This document shows positions 20,796-32,126 of a DNA stretch of 64,000 nucleotides, one piece after another. Origin of the DNA: Chimonanthus salicifolius (lineage: Eukaryota > Streptophyta > Magnoliopsida > Laurales > Calycanthaceae); the NCBI GenBank assembly GCA_013350335.1, contig CM023539.1:17200223-17264222 (forward strand), written 5' to 3'. The translations under genes and the position numbers were made by a program. The stretch's first letter is position 1, and the number at the start of each line of letters is the position of its first letter. The notes beneath the pieces were generated by a model, which was not told the origin of the DNA, searched no databases, and was given only the letters and a program-made list of their open reading frames with translations.

Positions 20796-23700
20796 TGTAA
20801 TGGCCCGAAATTTGTAAATTAATATATTGGTGGATATTATTTATTTTAATGATGGAAATTGGAAAATTGATGGAACAAAGGGTAAATGGGCCAAAATTTG
20901 GACAAAGGCCCAAGTAGGGCCCAATAGACTAAGGATTGTATTTAAATTCATTTAAGGGGTCAATAATGGTCAATTGGGCCAAGGATGGTCAAATTGGGTC
21001 CAATACCCATTTGGGACCCAATGGGTCAAGATAATGTAAGCTCTAAGATAAATGGGTAAGGATAAATGTAATTGGGCCATGGGCCCAATGGTGATACAAC
21101 TAGTGGGAATGGGCTTAATGAAATTTAAATCACCTAAGTTAGTGATAAATTGACCAAGGTGACATGGTACAATGGGACCCACCTCCACCTCACCAAGTGA
21201 GGTGGCGTGTGGACCAAAAATTGGTGGGGCTGGCCACCATGGTTGACTTGGTCAACCATGGGTGGATTTCATAGAGGGAATTTAATGGAATTAAATTAGG
21301 TGGGAATTAATTAACTTAACCTAATGACCAAATTAATTAAATTAACTAAACTAATCTAATCATGGTCAAAGGGGGTCAAAAGAGGGGAGACCAAAACAAT
21401 CCTATCTTCAAACACCAAAAACGTTGGGACTTGATGGTGGTTGGGTCATAAAGCATAAAGCATGATAAAATATCTTAGGCTTGGTTGGTGGGAAATTTAT
21501 GTTAAAGTGTAAAGAAAGCTACCTTGGGATAAGATGTGTTCTCATCTTATCCCATTCCCATTCTTTTTACTCACTCCATCTCTCCCACTCTCTCATAGCC
21601 GTCCCTCATGCCCAAGAAGTGGAGAGGAAGAAAACCAAGGGAAAGAAGAAAAGCTTGGAAGAAAGAAGTGGAATTTTTTAGTCCATCACTCTAAGATCAA
21701 GGTCTATTATCTTCCCTCTCATCATCTTCCCCTCTCCCTCTCTCAAGCAAACCCTACCTTGGCCGATCCTAAGTTTGGAGGGTTTCACCATTGATCAAGC
21801 ATCTTGGCCAACCAAAGATCAAGAGGAAGGAGAAAGGATGCTAAGGAAGCCGACGGGAGTGCCAGAAGTCGGAGGAGACGACGGATTGTAAGTATTTTCC
21901 TAAACAAGAAATTTGGATTTTTAGGGTTTGAAATTTGGGATTCATTTTTGTTAAATTTGATGGTGGCCAAATGATTGTAGGCCTTGGATCTCAAATCCAT
22001 CAATTTGAAGGATGGAATGTAGACAAAATCCTAATGGGTAAATTAGGGTTAGGTTAAGGAAAAATAAATGGATTAAGGAATGTAATGTAATTAAATTATT
22101 AAGGATGGAATTAAATAGATTTGGAAGGAAATTGTGAGCCATAGGGTTCGGCCATGTAGTATGGCCGAACCCCATGGTGGGTGATAGGTAATGTATGTTT
22201 TTTTTAGGGTTTAAGGAATGGAGGATATGGAAAGTAATTTGGGCATTTTAATGGAATGTTAGGGTTTTGTAAGAATGGACCCATGAATAAATGTAAATGT
22301 TTTTATGGTCTAAAATGGCATAAAGGAAATAGTGGATCATGAACCATGGGTTCGGCCATGGTGAATGGCCGAACCCTATGGTGGTGTAATGGTGGTTTTA
22401 AATGAGTACAAAAATGTGGAAGATGAGGGTTTTATGATGGTTTGATAATGGTTATGAATAATGGAAAATAAATGGGAATGTTGGTGATGTTGATGGGCAA
22501 ATGTGAACCTAATGTTGATAGTTGGAATGGGAATGTGGCTAAGTTTATGGGCTTGAATGTGATTAAGGATGATGATTGAAATGTATAAATTAAACCCCTT
22601 CATGAAAGGGCTGATTTTTAATGAACCCATGACCCATTGTTATGAGCCACTTAATGGTCTAAGTATGGGGTTATATAGTTATGTTTTAAATAAATGGAGG
22701 TTAGGTTAATTAAATGGTTAATTGCAAATGTTCTTATGTCATGGTTAATGAGACATCAATGGACCCATTTTTGTGAACCAATGGATAGGCTAAGATTAAA
22801 GTCTATGGATATGCTTTAGCTAATGGGGATTAGGTTAAGATATGGTTGTATCTCATGATTGGTGAGTGTATGGATCAATTATGAATAAAGGGAATGAGTG
22901 GATAATGGACTCATTGTGGTTTAAATGCATGATGTAAACCCCATGGAAAGATTTGATGAATTGGGTATTTTGAACCCATGATCCATTAACCATTTAAAGG
23001 GTTAAGTATGGGGTTTTGTATGGGTTTAAAGGAATAAGGATTAGGTTAATAAAATGACTAATTTTATGATCACATGATATGGTTGCTGGGTCATTAACGG
23101 ACCTAAGTTATAGATCATTAATGGGTCTAAGTTATGGATCCGTTATAGACCATAATGTATATGTAAGAGGGAATGAATTATCCATGGAAGGGTAATGGCA
23201 AAACCGTAAATATTGGCCAAAATGAGGAAAACCCACTAAGACATGATGTATGGGCTTAGAAATGGTTAAAACATGGACTAATTGTTAATATGTAATAAGG
23301 TACCGGACATCGCAAGTGGTACGCGGATCGGCTACCGGGTCTATCGGGCGAAAACAAAAGAAAGAACGCTAGTCGGTATTTGGTAGGATTCCTACCTTTT
23401 TGTAAGCCATGGATTGAGTGATGGTTTCTTTGAATTAGTTTGGAAATTGTATGGTTTGTTTTAAGATGGGTTTTGGATTTAGTATCATGTGATGTTTTCC
23501 TCTAATTTATTTTGGTAATCATGTGGTTGTTTTTAAGATGGGTTTTGGATTTTGGGATTATGTGATGGGTTTCCTTTGATTTATTTTGATAATCATGGCA
23601 TTGTTTTTAAGATGGGTTTTATGACTATGAGTTACATATATTACATGGCATATGGCATCTACATCTCATGCATGGCATGGGAGGGATATGACAAGGGAAG

Positions 23701-24621
23701 GATGAAATGAAACCGGAGTCCATGCTCCGTCGGGGCGACCGATAAACAAGCATGGGGATATTTCATATATGTATTATTATACCTTGATGAGGCTTTGCCA
23801 TCAAGGGGGACCTTTGTAATTATGATACCTTGATGATGGTTCTTCCATCAAGGGGGATACCTAGTGTGGATTGCATCTTGATGAGGTTTTTCCATCAAGA
23901 GGGTCATGGCACGATGATGGTATGGATTTTACTTGGAACACTATGTATGGTTGAAAAAGGGACATTGTACAATGATGATGAGATTGATGGGTGGGATTCA
24001 TGACATAGAACACCCATTGCATGACATTGCCCAAAGTGCATGGTTTTATTATAATATTATCTATATGCATTGTTATCACTAATCCATGTGTTAGCCCTAC
24101 TCGGAGTCCTACTTGGCGCGTTGTCTAACGCCCTACTTCTACCCTAGCTGATGACATAGGAGATGCCGGAAGCGAAGGACGAGACAGGAGCCAAGCTGAG
24201 GAGATTGGGAAGACGGGCTAGATAGTTTACTAATGTTTACTTTGGATAATGTAATTTGAAGTAGCTTAACTTGTCGGGAATGTAATAATTTAGATTGCTT
24301 GCTATATTTTGGTTTTTATTTTTGGACGTGGAGACGTTGTGATATTTTGGTAATATTATGAATGTTATCTTCCCTGCTATCTAAAAATTGGTAAGATAGT
24401 CTTTATTGTAGTTTTCCGCACTCAGTGTAATATTCTTTGAGCTTACGTCTACGTGTGAACTGTTCTTCATGGGCTTCGTTCCACGCACACGTAGGGTTGG
24501 CCAGTTAAGGGCTGGGCTTTAGATGCTCGGACTTAACTCGCGTCGTGACGTCCGCGCCCTTTGTCACTATTCATTAAAAAAAAATAGACTCTGATTTCGG
24601 TGAAAAGGGGCGGGCGTTACA
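20796..24621 (+). mobile_element. Solo LTR 3 with target duplication GGTCT (D-like family)
   Basis: Begins TGTAATGGCCCG and ends GGGGCGGGCGTTACA, with GGTCT at 20791-20795 and 24622-24626. Length 3826 bp. Close in layout to the D LTR and solo LTR 4: GGTTGACTTGGTCAACC near 21240, CTCTCATCATCTTCCCC near 21715, GTAAGTATTT at 21888, two TTCGGCCAT hairpins near 22147 and 22350, cassette 23665-24020, U5 stem 24449-24494. It inserted inside the GTCCGCGGACGG satellite of H. Confidence 0.95.
23665..24020 (+). other. Hairpin cassette in solo LTR 3
   Basis: After CTCATGCATGGCATGGG comes CCGGAGTCCATGCTCCG, then three stem-loops: CCTTGATG/CATCAAGG at 23782-23806, a second near 23827-23853, and TCTTGATG/CATCAAGA near 23877-23900. 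GATGGGTGGGATTCATGAC follows. A one-for-one counterpart with changed stems lies in solo LTR 4. Confidence 0.75.
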
Positions 24622-24795
24622 GGTCTTTATCGTCCGCGGGACGGGTTTCGACCGTCCGCGGACGGATAATAAACTAGACATGGATTTTCTGCGGATGGGT
24701 TGGATGGTCTAAGGAAGGGTGTCTACCGTCCGCACGACGAGTTTCTACCATCCGCGAACGGGTTCCTGCCTTCCGCAGGATGGGCTGCGGACGAG
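24622..24795. repeat. GTCCGCGGACGG satellite in LTR H (right part)
   Basis: CGTCCGCGGGACGGGTTTCG, ACCGTCCGCGGACGG and related palindromic words repeat irregularly. The left part is at about 20755-20795, with solo LTR 3 between them. The same satellite is longer in both B LTRs. Confidence 0.8.
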
Positions 24796-25764
24796 TGACC
24801 GACGGATTTGTAAAAGTGAAATTTTCTATGATGATTTTCCTTTTCCAAATGATTAAGTTTAAATGGAAGGATGTTAGGTATGTTTTAAATTAATTGGATA
24901 ATTAATTTGACCATTTTATATGATGGAATTAATTTAAGGTAACGGAATTTCACAAACGGGTATATGATCGGCTTTGACGTGATCGGCGATCTATATTTTG
25001 ACGAAAATGCAAGGATACAATACTTGGACGTGGGTAGGATTCCTACCTTGTTGAAACACTTGGGTTATGTACATGCAATGGTTTTTATTTCCATGATTAA
25101 TGATCTATTTTTGGTATCAAAATGCTTATGTTTTAAGAATGGATTTCAAGGCTATTATGTAATTTAATGTGAAATAGCATGATGCACACACATCTCATGC
25201 ATGGCATGGGAGGGAACATATGAGAGGAGTCCATGCTCCATTCGGGGTATGCGATAAACAAACGTGGGGAGGAATCCACACTGATTCCGATTGAGAAATG
25301 GTATATGATGCTTTGAAATGAAAGAGGAGTCCACGCTCCGTTCGGTGGGACCGATAAGGCATACGTGGGGAGTCATGACAATGAATACCTTGATGTGGCT
25401 TGTACATCAAGAGGATTATCTATCTGTTTTGAGATATGGTTGATGGGTGGGAAATCATGGCATATGACACCCATGACATGGCTTTGATTTAGCATGATTT
25501 GATATTATGTATCTATTCTGATTTTTATACTAATCCCATGTGTTTACCCTACTCGGAATACCTACTAGGCGCGTTGACTAATGCCCTACTTCTACCTTAG
25601 ATGATGATACAACGACCAGAACGGACGATGGACGCGAAAGGGGCCAAGCTTAGGAGCTTGGGCAGCTTATTGCATATTTTTAAGTTTTAGTTTTGGACAG
25701 TGTATACTGAGTTAATTGCATTTTGGGATTGTAATAACTTAGATATTATTTTGCTATGGTTTGA
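24622..25764 (+). repeat. LTR H, 3' portion (truncated)
   Basis: Continues H after solo LTR 3: satellite remnant to about 24795, TAGGATTCCTACCTTGTTG near 25036, CTCATGCATGGCATGGGAGG near 25194, hairpin cassette with CTTGATGT/ACATCAAG near 25390, GGCGCGTTGACTAATGCCC near 25569 and AAGCTTAGGAGCTTGGG near 25650. It breaks off at CTATGGTTTGA, while the B LTR continues for another ~320 bp. No gene seen. Confidence 0.85.
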
Positions 25765-27107
25765 AAATATTAGAGTTCTAAAAAAAAAACTCAAACCCCA
25801 GTCACCCATATAAAAGCTATTTTTCTCTCTTTCCCTCCCACCCCTCAAACCCTAGCTCCCATTTACTACAGTGTAGCCGCCGCCCCTTGTTTCCTATCCT
25901 CTTCTCTTCACTCTTTCTCTACACCCTAACCTCCCTCCTTCTTCCTTGAGCCGCCGCCGCCACTTCCGCCCCTTGCAACACCTTTATCTCTTTCACTTCT
26001 CTCTTCTCTCCCCTCTTCTCAAAACCCAAACCATAATCCTAAGATGCGCTGCTGCCGTCTCTCTCTCTTTCTCTATCTCAGCCTCCTCTTTTTTTTCTTC
26101 TCCTTTTTTCCTTTCTCTTCTCTTCTTCTCATCACTCACCTAAAAACCTCATTCTAGCCGTCGTCCCTTTCTTCTCCTCTTCGTTCTCTTTCTCCCTTCA
26201 TTCAAATCCAAACCCTAAATCCGTCGTCGTCCGTGCCCCCTCCTTTGTTCTTTCTTCTTTTCTTTTGGGAAACCCTAAGCCCTAGATCCCAATCCACTTT
26301 TTTCTCCTCTCTTGGGCCGCCGCACCTCCTCTCTTCTCCTCTCTTGCCCTTTTCACCCCATTGAAAACCCTAACCCTAATCCCTAAACCACCAAATCCAT
26401 GCCCAATCCACTAGCAGATCTAGCCCAGCTTGGCCTAGTCTGTGGCCCAACTGAGTTTGGCCTAACTCGTTCGGTCCGAGCCCAGTTTGCCTTCAGCTCA
26501 GTCCGAGCCTGTCCTAGTTTGTGTAGGCCCAACGATTTTGGCCCACCACGTGCAAGTCCAAGCCCACTTCAACAAATCTAGCCCAGCCCCGCCCAGTTTC
26601 TCCGCCCAACAATCAAGCTAGGTCCATTTCGGGCCCTCTTTGGGGACATACTGGAGCGCTTCTGGACCACTTTCTAGACCATTTACAAGCCCGTTTCCAT
26701 CCAGATTTACGGGACCATCCTAGTTTCTCAGGCCCAGTAGCCCGTGCATCGCCTTCTTCAACATTGCAGCCTATTTTATCACTTGGATTTCGAAATCACG
26801 CACATAGGTGAGGGAACCTATCACCGATTTTAGCACGCACTATATGTATTCTTGATTTAATGTGAGGGTATAGAATGCAGCGAATGTGGGTCCCCTGATG
26901 TTATGAGTCAATCGACAAGGGAACTATTGATACCATTATGTGGTAGGGATTCCCATCAGGGTGTATTTGTACCCAGTACTCGCGGAGGCACGTATGAATC
27001 ATTTATCTAATATTATGATTGATTGAGGGTGTGATAACCTGCTATGTATATAATTGATAGTTTACTTAACATGTTGATTCGCATGTGGTAGATGATGTTG
27101 CCTAATA
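25765..27107 (+). repeat. LTR C, 5' portion (unrelated long LTR, start truncated)
   Basis: Not similar to the other LTRs. It has a TATAAAAG box at 25809, then ~550 bp of pyrimidine-rich, CCG-rich leader-like sequence (25830-26390), a GGCCCA-rich stretch (26420-26730) and AT-richer sequence to the TAATA at 27103-27107 where element B inserted. An LTR start is not visible. The join to LTR H at about 25764 looks like a deletion junction. The only ORF (26399-26581) is short, low in complexity and not credible as a gene. Confidence 0.6.
25809..25816 (+). promoter_or_regulatory. Probable TATA box of LTR C
   Basis: TATAAAAG is followed ~20-30 bp downstream by a CT-rich tract typical of plant transcription starts and leaders. 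This is the clearest core-promoter-like site in the window. Confidence 0.5.
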
Positions 27108-27998
27108 TGTAACACCCAGGATTTTTCAATGCATTATTATATTGGATTTTTTATATTTAAATTATTAAATTTGATGAATTTAAGATTTATGGATGGAATG
27201 GACGTTAGATGTGTAAGAATTGAGTCAATGGCCCAATTATGATCCAATGGATCATGGATAGGGTTTTGATTGCAAGTAATTGGGTAAATGTAATTAATTG
27301 GGTCAATTACCCAATTAGGACCCAATGGGTCAAGGTGAATGGGTTTTGGAAAGTAAATGGGTAAAGGATTAATTTAATTGGGTCATATACCCAATTAAGA
27401 CCTAAGGCATGGGATCCACCTCATCAAGCGAGGTGGCATGTGTATGAGGTGGCATGTGAGTGACATGGTCAAGTTGGACCCAAATCCACCTCATCAAGTG
27501 AGGTGGCAAGTGGATGAAAGTGATATGCATGGTCGGCTAACCATGGTTGACTTGGTCAACCATGGGTGAGCTCAAAGGGTGAGTTAAATTATGATGGGTT
27601 GGAAATTAAAATCACTTGAGTTAAGTGGCAAATGAGTTCAACTAAATTAAGTGAGTTAAAGTGAGTTAGAGTTGAGTTGAGATAAGTGAGTTGAACTGAG
27701 TTGCATGGAAGTGGAGGAGACTTGAATGAGATAAGATGGAAGTTGGGAGACTTCCATCTCAAGTGAGTCAAGGGGAGATGGAGGGTTTCCGTCTCATGGG
27801 AGAGGAAACCCTAAACATACACGTTGGGAGGGGGGAAGCTTAAGCCATGTGTCTCCTTGGTTAACCAACGGACACATGGGAAAGACCAAAAATTAATGAG
27901 GGAGGTTGGAGGGTATAGGGCTGATTTACGCAAGAGACACACACCACACCTTGGCTGACCACTCTTCCTAGACCAAGAGGATTTCCATCTTCTTCCTC

Positions 27999-28035
<37 letters not shown>

Positions 28036-28128
28036 CCACCACCACATTTTCGGCGTCACACTTGGAGAAACTAGCGAGGAACAAGAAAGAAAAGAGAGGG
28101 ACCAAGGAAGGAATTCCGACGTTAAAGA
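27108..28128 (+). repeat. Element B 5' LTR, first part
   Basis: Parallels 35679-36750 of the 3' LTR: CCACCTCATCAAGCGAGG, GGTTGACTTGGTCAACC near 27546, GAGTTGAGTTGAGATAAGTG near 27670 and GGGAGGGGGGAAGCTTAAGC near 27828. It is interrupted at 28128 by solo LTR 4. Confidence 0.93.
28002..28033. repeat. (CT)n microsatellite in B 5' LTR
   Basis: About 16 uninterrupted TC units. The equivalent 3' LTR site (36556-36606) is longer and interrupted by TTT, TAT and TGTGTG. Confidence 0.95.
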
Positions 28129-31100
28129 TGTAATGGCCCGAAATTTTTAAATCAATAAATATGTGAATATTATTTATTTCAATGATGAAAATTGGAAATT
28201 GGTGGAATAAATGGTAAATGGGCCAAAATTTGGACAAAGGCCCAAATATGGCCCAATAGACCATGGATTGCATTTTAAAGTCATTTAAGTGGTCAATGAT
28301 GGCCAATTGGGCGATGGGTGGTCAAATTGGGTCAAATACCCATTTGGGACCCAATGGGTCAAGATGGTTAAGCTCTAAGGTAAATGGGTAAGATGGAAAT
28401 GTAATTGGGCCATGGGCCCAATGATGATCCAATTGGTTGTAGTGGGCTTAGTAAAATTTAAATCACCTAAGTTATTTGGAATTAAACCAAGGTGATGTGG
28501 CCAAGTGGGACCCACCTCCACCTCATCAAGTGAGGTGCGTGTGGGCCAAGGTTTGGTGGGACCGGCCACCATGGTTGATTTGGTCAACCATGGGTGGAGT
28601 AATGGAGTTAGGTTAAGTACAAATGGATTAACCTAAGGTAATTATCTAATTAATTAAATAATTAAATTATTTAAAATGGTGGTTAAAAGTGGTCAAAGTG
28701 GGGCCAAGAGATGAAGACCCACCTCATTCCAACCTCAAATATGAAACACGTTGGGCTTGGTGGTGGTTTAGATAACCACCACCATAAAGCAATTTAAATA
28801 TCTCAAAAATATCTTAAGGTTGGTGAATGTAATTAATGTAAAGTAAAAAAATGGGGATAAGCCTCATCTTTTCCTTTCTTTCTCTCTTTTCATTCACATT
28901 TCAATCCTTCACTCTCTTATGGCCGTCCCACACTAGGAAGGAGAAGAGAAGAAGGAAATTAAGGAAAGGAAGCTAAGAAGAGAAGGAGAGAAGAAAGAAG
29001 TAGAATTTTAAGGAAAATCACCCTAAGATCAAGGTGATCATCTCCCCTCTCATCATCTCTCCCTCTCCCTCTCTCAATTTAAACCCTACCTTGGCCGATC
29101 CTAAGGTTGGGGGTTGCCACCATGGATCAAGAATCTTGACCTACCAAAGATCAAGAGGAAGGAGAGAGGAGGCTAAGGAAACCGACGGGAGTGACAGAAG
29201 TCGGAGGAGACGACGGATTGTAAGTATTTCTTAAACAAGAAAATTTGGATTTTTAGGGTTTAAGAATTGGAATTTATTTTTGTGAATTTAATGGTGGTTA
29301 CATAAGTTTCTGCCATGGATTTTAAATCCATCAAATGGAAGGAATGGTAAATAATGTACGTTTTTTTTAGGGTTTTGAGAAAATGGAAGATGGAGAAAAC
29401 CCTAAATGGGTGAATTAGGAGTAGGGAAAAGAAATAAATAAGTGATTATGTGCATTGGGTAATTTATGAAATTAAGCATGGAAGTGGATGATTGGAAGAA
29501 AAATCATGGGCCATAGGGTTCGGCCATGTAGCATGGCCGAACCCCATGGTGAGTGATTAGCTAATTGATTTAATTGGTTAAGGTTTTGATAAGTGGAAGA
29601 CAATGAGGGTAGCAAATGAAAATTAGGATTTTAAATGGGTCAATGTAGGTGTTTGGAGCAATGAATGGTGGATCATGAACCATGGATTCGGCCATGGTAA
29701 ATGGCCGAAATCTATGGTGGTGTAATGGTGATCAAATGATGGGTTTAAGGGATGCAAAAGAGGGATTAATGTATTAATGAGTTTAGGGTTTTGAATGAGT
29801 AATGTTGTGGCCTTAAGAGGCATAGAAAAATAATGGAACATGAACCATGGGTTCGGCCATGGTGTATGGCCAAACCCTATGGTCATGTGTTACAAATTTT
29901 AAAGGGGTTTAAAAAGGATGGAAAATGGGAAGATTCAATGGGTTAAGTATGTTTGAAACCATGAAAAGATGAGGGGGAATGTTATTAGTTTTGATTGGCT
30001 CAAGAGATGAAACAAATGTTGATCAAGTGAATGATCTAAATAAATGATGAAATTCCCATATAGAGGGATTTGTGATAAATTAAAATGTGATCAATGGACC
30101 CAAAAAAAAAAAATGGGAAAAGGACACCATGGGTTCGACCATGGTGTATGGCCGAACCCATGACCCATTTGTGGGTAAACTTATGGATAAATTTGGTATG
30201 ATGTATGTGAGAAAGGAATGAGGATTAGAGTGTTTAAGTGGCTAATTTTTAGTGTTGTTAGTTGTAATAGAAATGTGATTAAGTAATGATAAGTCAAGTG
30301 TATGGTTTAGGTTCTCTCAATGGAGGGACTTATGATGAATTTAATGTGTAACCAAAGACCAAGGACAATGGGGATTTGGTTAAATTTAAAGGGCTGAATT
30401 TTAATGACTCAATTGTAGATCATTATGGCCTAAGGTTAATGTGTTTGTACATGTTTAAAGTAATGGACTTTAGGTTAAATTAAGTGGCTGACTTTATTGA
30501 TTTTAAGATATGGGTGCTGGGTCATTGATGGATCCAAATCTATGAATCATCTATGGACTTAATCATGCATGGATGAATGAGTGATTAACCATGGAGAAGA
30601 GGTAGTGGCAAAACCGTAAGTAATGGCTAAAATGAAGAACTCCATGGGAGATGATCATGGGTTTAGGGATTCTAAGTAATAGCATTATGTAGGGTAAAAT
30701 AAAGCCTGGGAGGCTGATTTTACACTCATGTAATTAAAATGTGGACTGATTAATGTGTAATAAGGTACTGGACATCACAAGCGGTACGTGTGGCGGTAGC
30801 TGGACTGTCGGACGGAAACGAAAGAAAGAACGCTAGTCGGTATTTGGTAGGATTCTAACCTTTTTGTAAGCCATGGATGGAGTGATGGTTTCTTTGAATT
30901 ACTTTGAAAATTATATGGTTTGGTTAAGATTGGTTTTGAATTATGAATTACGTAGGGGTTTTCATTTGATTTATTCTGGTAAGTATATGATTGGTTTATA
31001 AATGGGTTTTAAAGCTATGATGTGGTTATTGAGGCTTTTCTTGATCTATTTTTGATAATCAAGTTATATGTTTTATGGATGGGATTTTTAAATGTCATGG

Positions 31101-32126
31101 CTTGTTATTATATTCATTACATGGCATATGACATCTACATCTCATGCATGGCATGACAAGGATATGACGGGGGAAGGATGAAATGAAACCGGAGTCCATG
31201 CTCCGTCGGGGCGACCGATAAACAGACATGGAGATATTTTAATGTATTTGATTTATCAGGGATGTTGTATGAAATTATGATACCTTGATGATGGTTCTTC
31301 CATCAAGGGGGATGATTTGTGATTGGTTATATCTGGACAAGGTTTTGCTGTCCAGGGGGATGATTTGTGATTGGTTATATCTGGACGAGGTTTTGCCATC
31401 CAGGGGGATGATTTGGGATTGTGTATATTTTGACGAGGCCGTACCGTCAAACGGGATATGGCATCGGGATAGTAAAGATGATGGGTGGGATTCATAACAC
31501 AGACAACCATGGCATGACCTTCATCTTATAGTTTTTTTTTTCCTTACATGATTTCATATGTGTTTGTTATCACTAATCCATGTGTTAGCCCTACTCGGAG
31601 TCCTACTGGGCGCGTTGTCTAACGCCCTACTTCTACCCTAGCTAATGACGCAGGAGGTGGCGAAGCAGAAGGAAGAGACGGGAGCCAAGCTAAGGAGCTT
31701 GGAAAGGCGTGCTAGATAGTTACTAATGTTTATTTCGGATAATGTAATTTGCAATAGTTTAGCTTGTCGGAAATGTAATAAATTAGATTACTTGCTATGT
31801 TTTGGGATTATACTATGGACATTATGATTTTGAGGTATTGTAGTAATTTAAATGGATCTTATCTTCCCTGCGATCTCAAATTTGTAGGATAGTCCTTATT
31901 GTTAATTCCGCATATAGTTGTATTATTCCTTGATGCTTGCTGTCTACGTGTGAACTGTTCTCCGTGGACTTCGCTCCACGCATACGTAGGGTTGGCCAGT
32001 TAAGCGCCGGGCTTTAGAAGCTCGGACTTAACTCGCGTCGTGACGTCCGCGCCCTTTGTCACTCTTTATTAAAAAAAAAAAAAAACAATAGACTCTGATT
32101 TTAGGTGAAAAGGGGCGGGCGTTACA
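28129..32126 (+). mobile_element. Solo LTR 4 with target duplication AAAGA (D-like family)
   Basis: Begins TGTAATGGCCCG and ends GGGGCGGGCGTTACA, with AAAGA at 28124-28128 and 32127-32131. Length 3998 bp. Contains CTCTCATCATCTCTCCC near 29047, GTAAGTATTTC at 29220, TTCGGCCAT hairpins near 29518, 29687, 29850 and 30133, cassette 31137-31515, GGGCGCGTTGTCTAACGCCC near 31608, GCAGG near 31650, CCAAGCTAAGGAGCTTGG near 31684 and the U5 stem region 31944-32034. It inserted ~20 bp upstream of the GTATGT of B. Confidence 0.95.
31137..31515 (+). other. Hairpin cassette in solo LTR 4 with altered, still-pairing stems
   Basis: Four stem-loops in series: CCTTGATG/CATCAAGG near 31281; CTGGACA/TGTCCAG near 31331; CTGGACG with CATCCAG (one mismatch) near 31380; TTTGACG/CGTCAAA near 31429. 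Each is followed by GGGGATG or similar. The stem sequences differ but pairing is kept. Confidence 0.75.

Noticed and set aside
26355..26395. Telomere-like CCCTAA words
   Set aside because: Only a few imperfect, spaced copies (AACCCTAACCCTAATCCCTAAAC). AAACCCTA words are common in plant leaders and recur in other LTRs here.
25946..26581. Possible host gene: TATA box, CT-rich leader, short ORFs at 25946-26143 and 26399-26581
   Set aside because: The ORFs are low-complexity (Ser/Phe/Leu runs; repeated GPxxFGLTRS) with no continuing exon. The region continues past element B into an LTR end at 40937, so it is read as LTR C.
27589..27771. Minus-strand frame rich in Asn, Leu and Ser
   Set aside because: Arises from the GAGTTGAGTTGAG/GTGAGTTAAAG simple-sequence stretch in the B LTR; the other B LTR has it disrupted.
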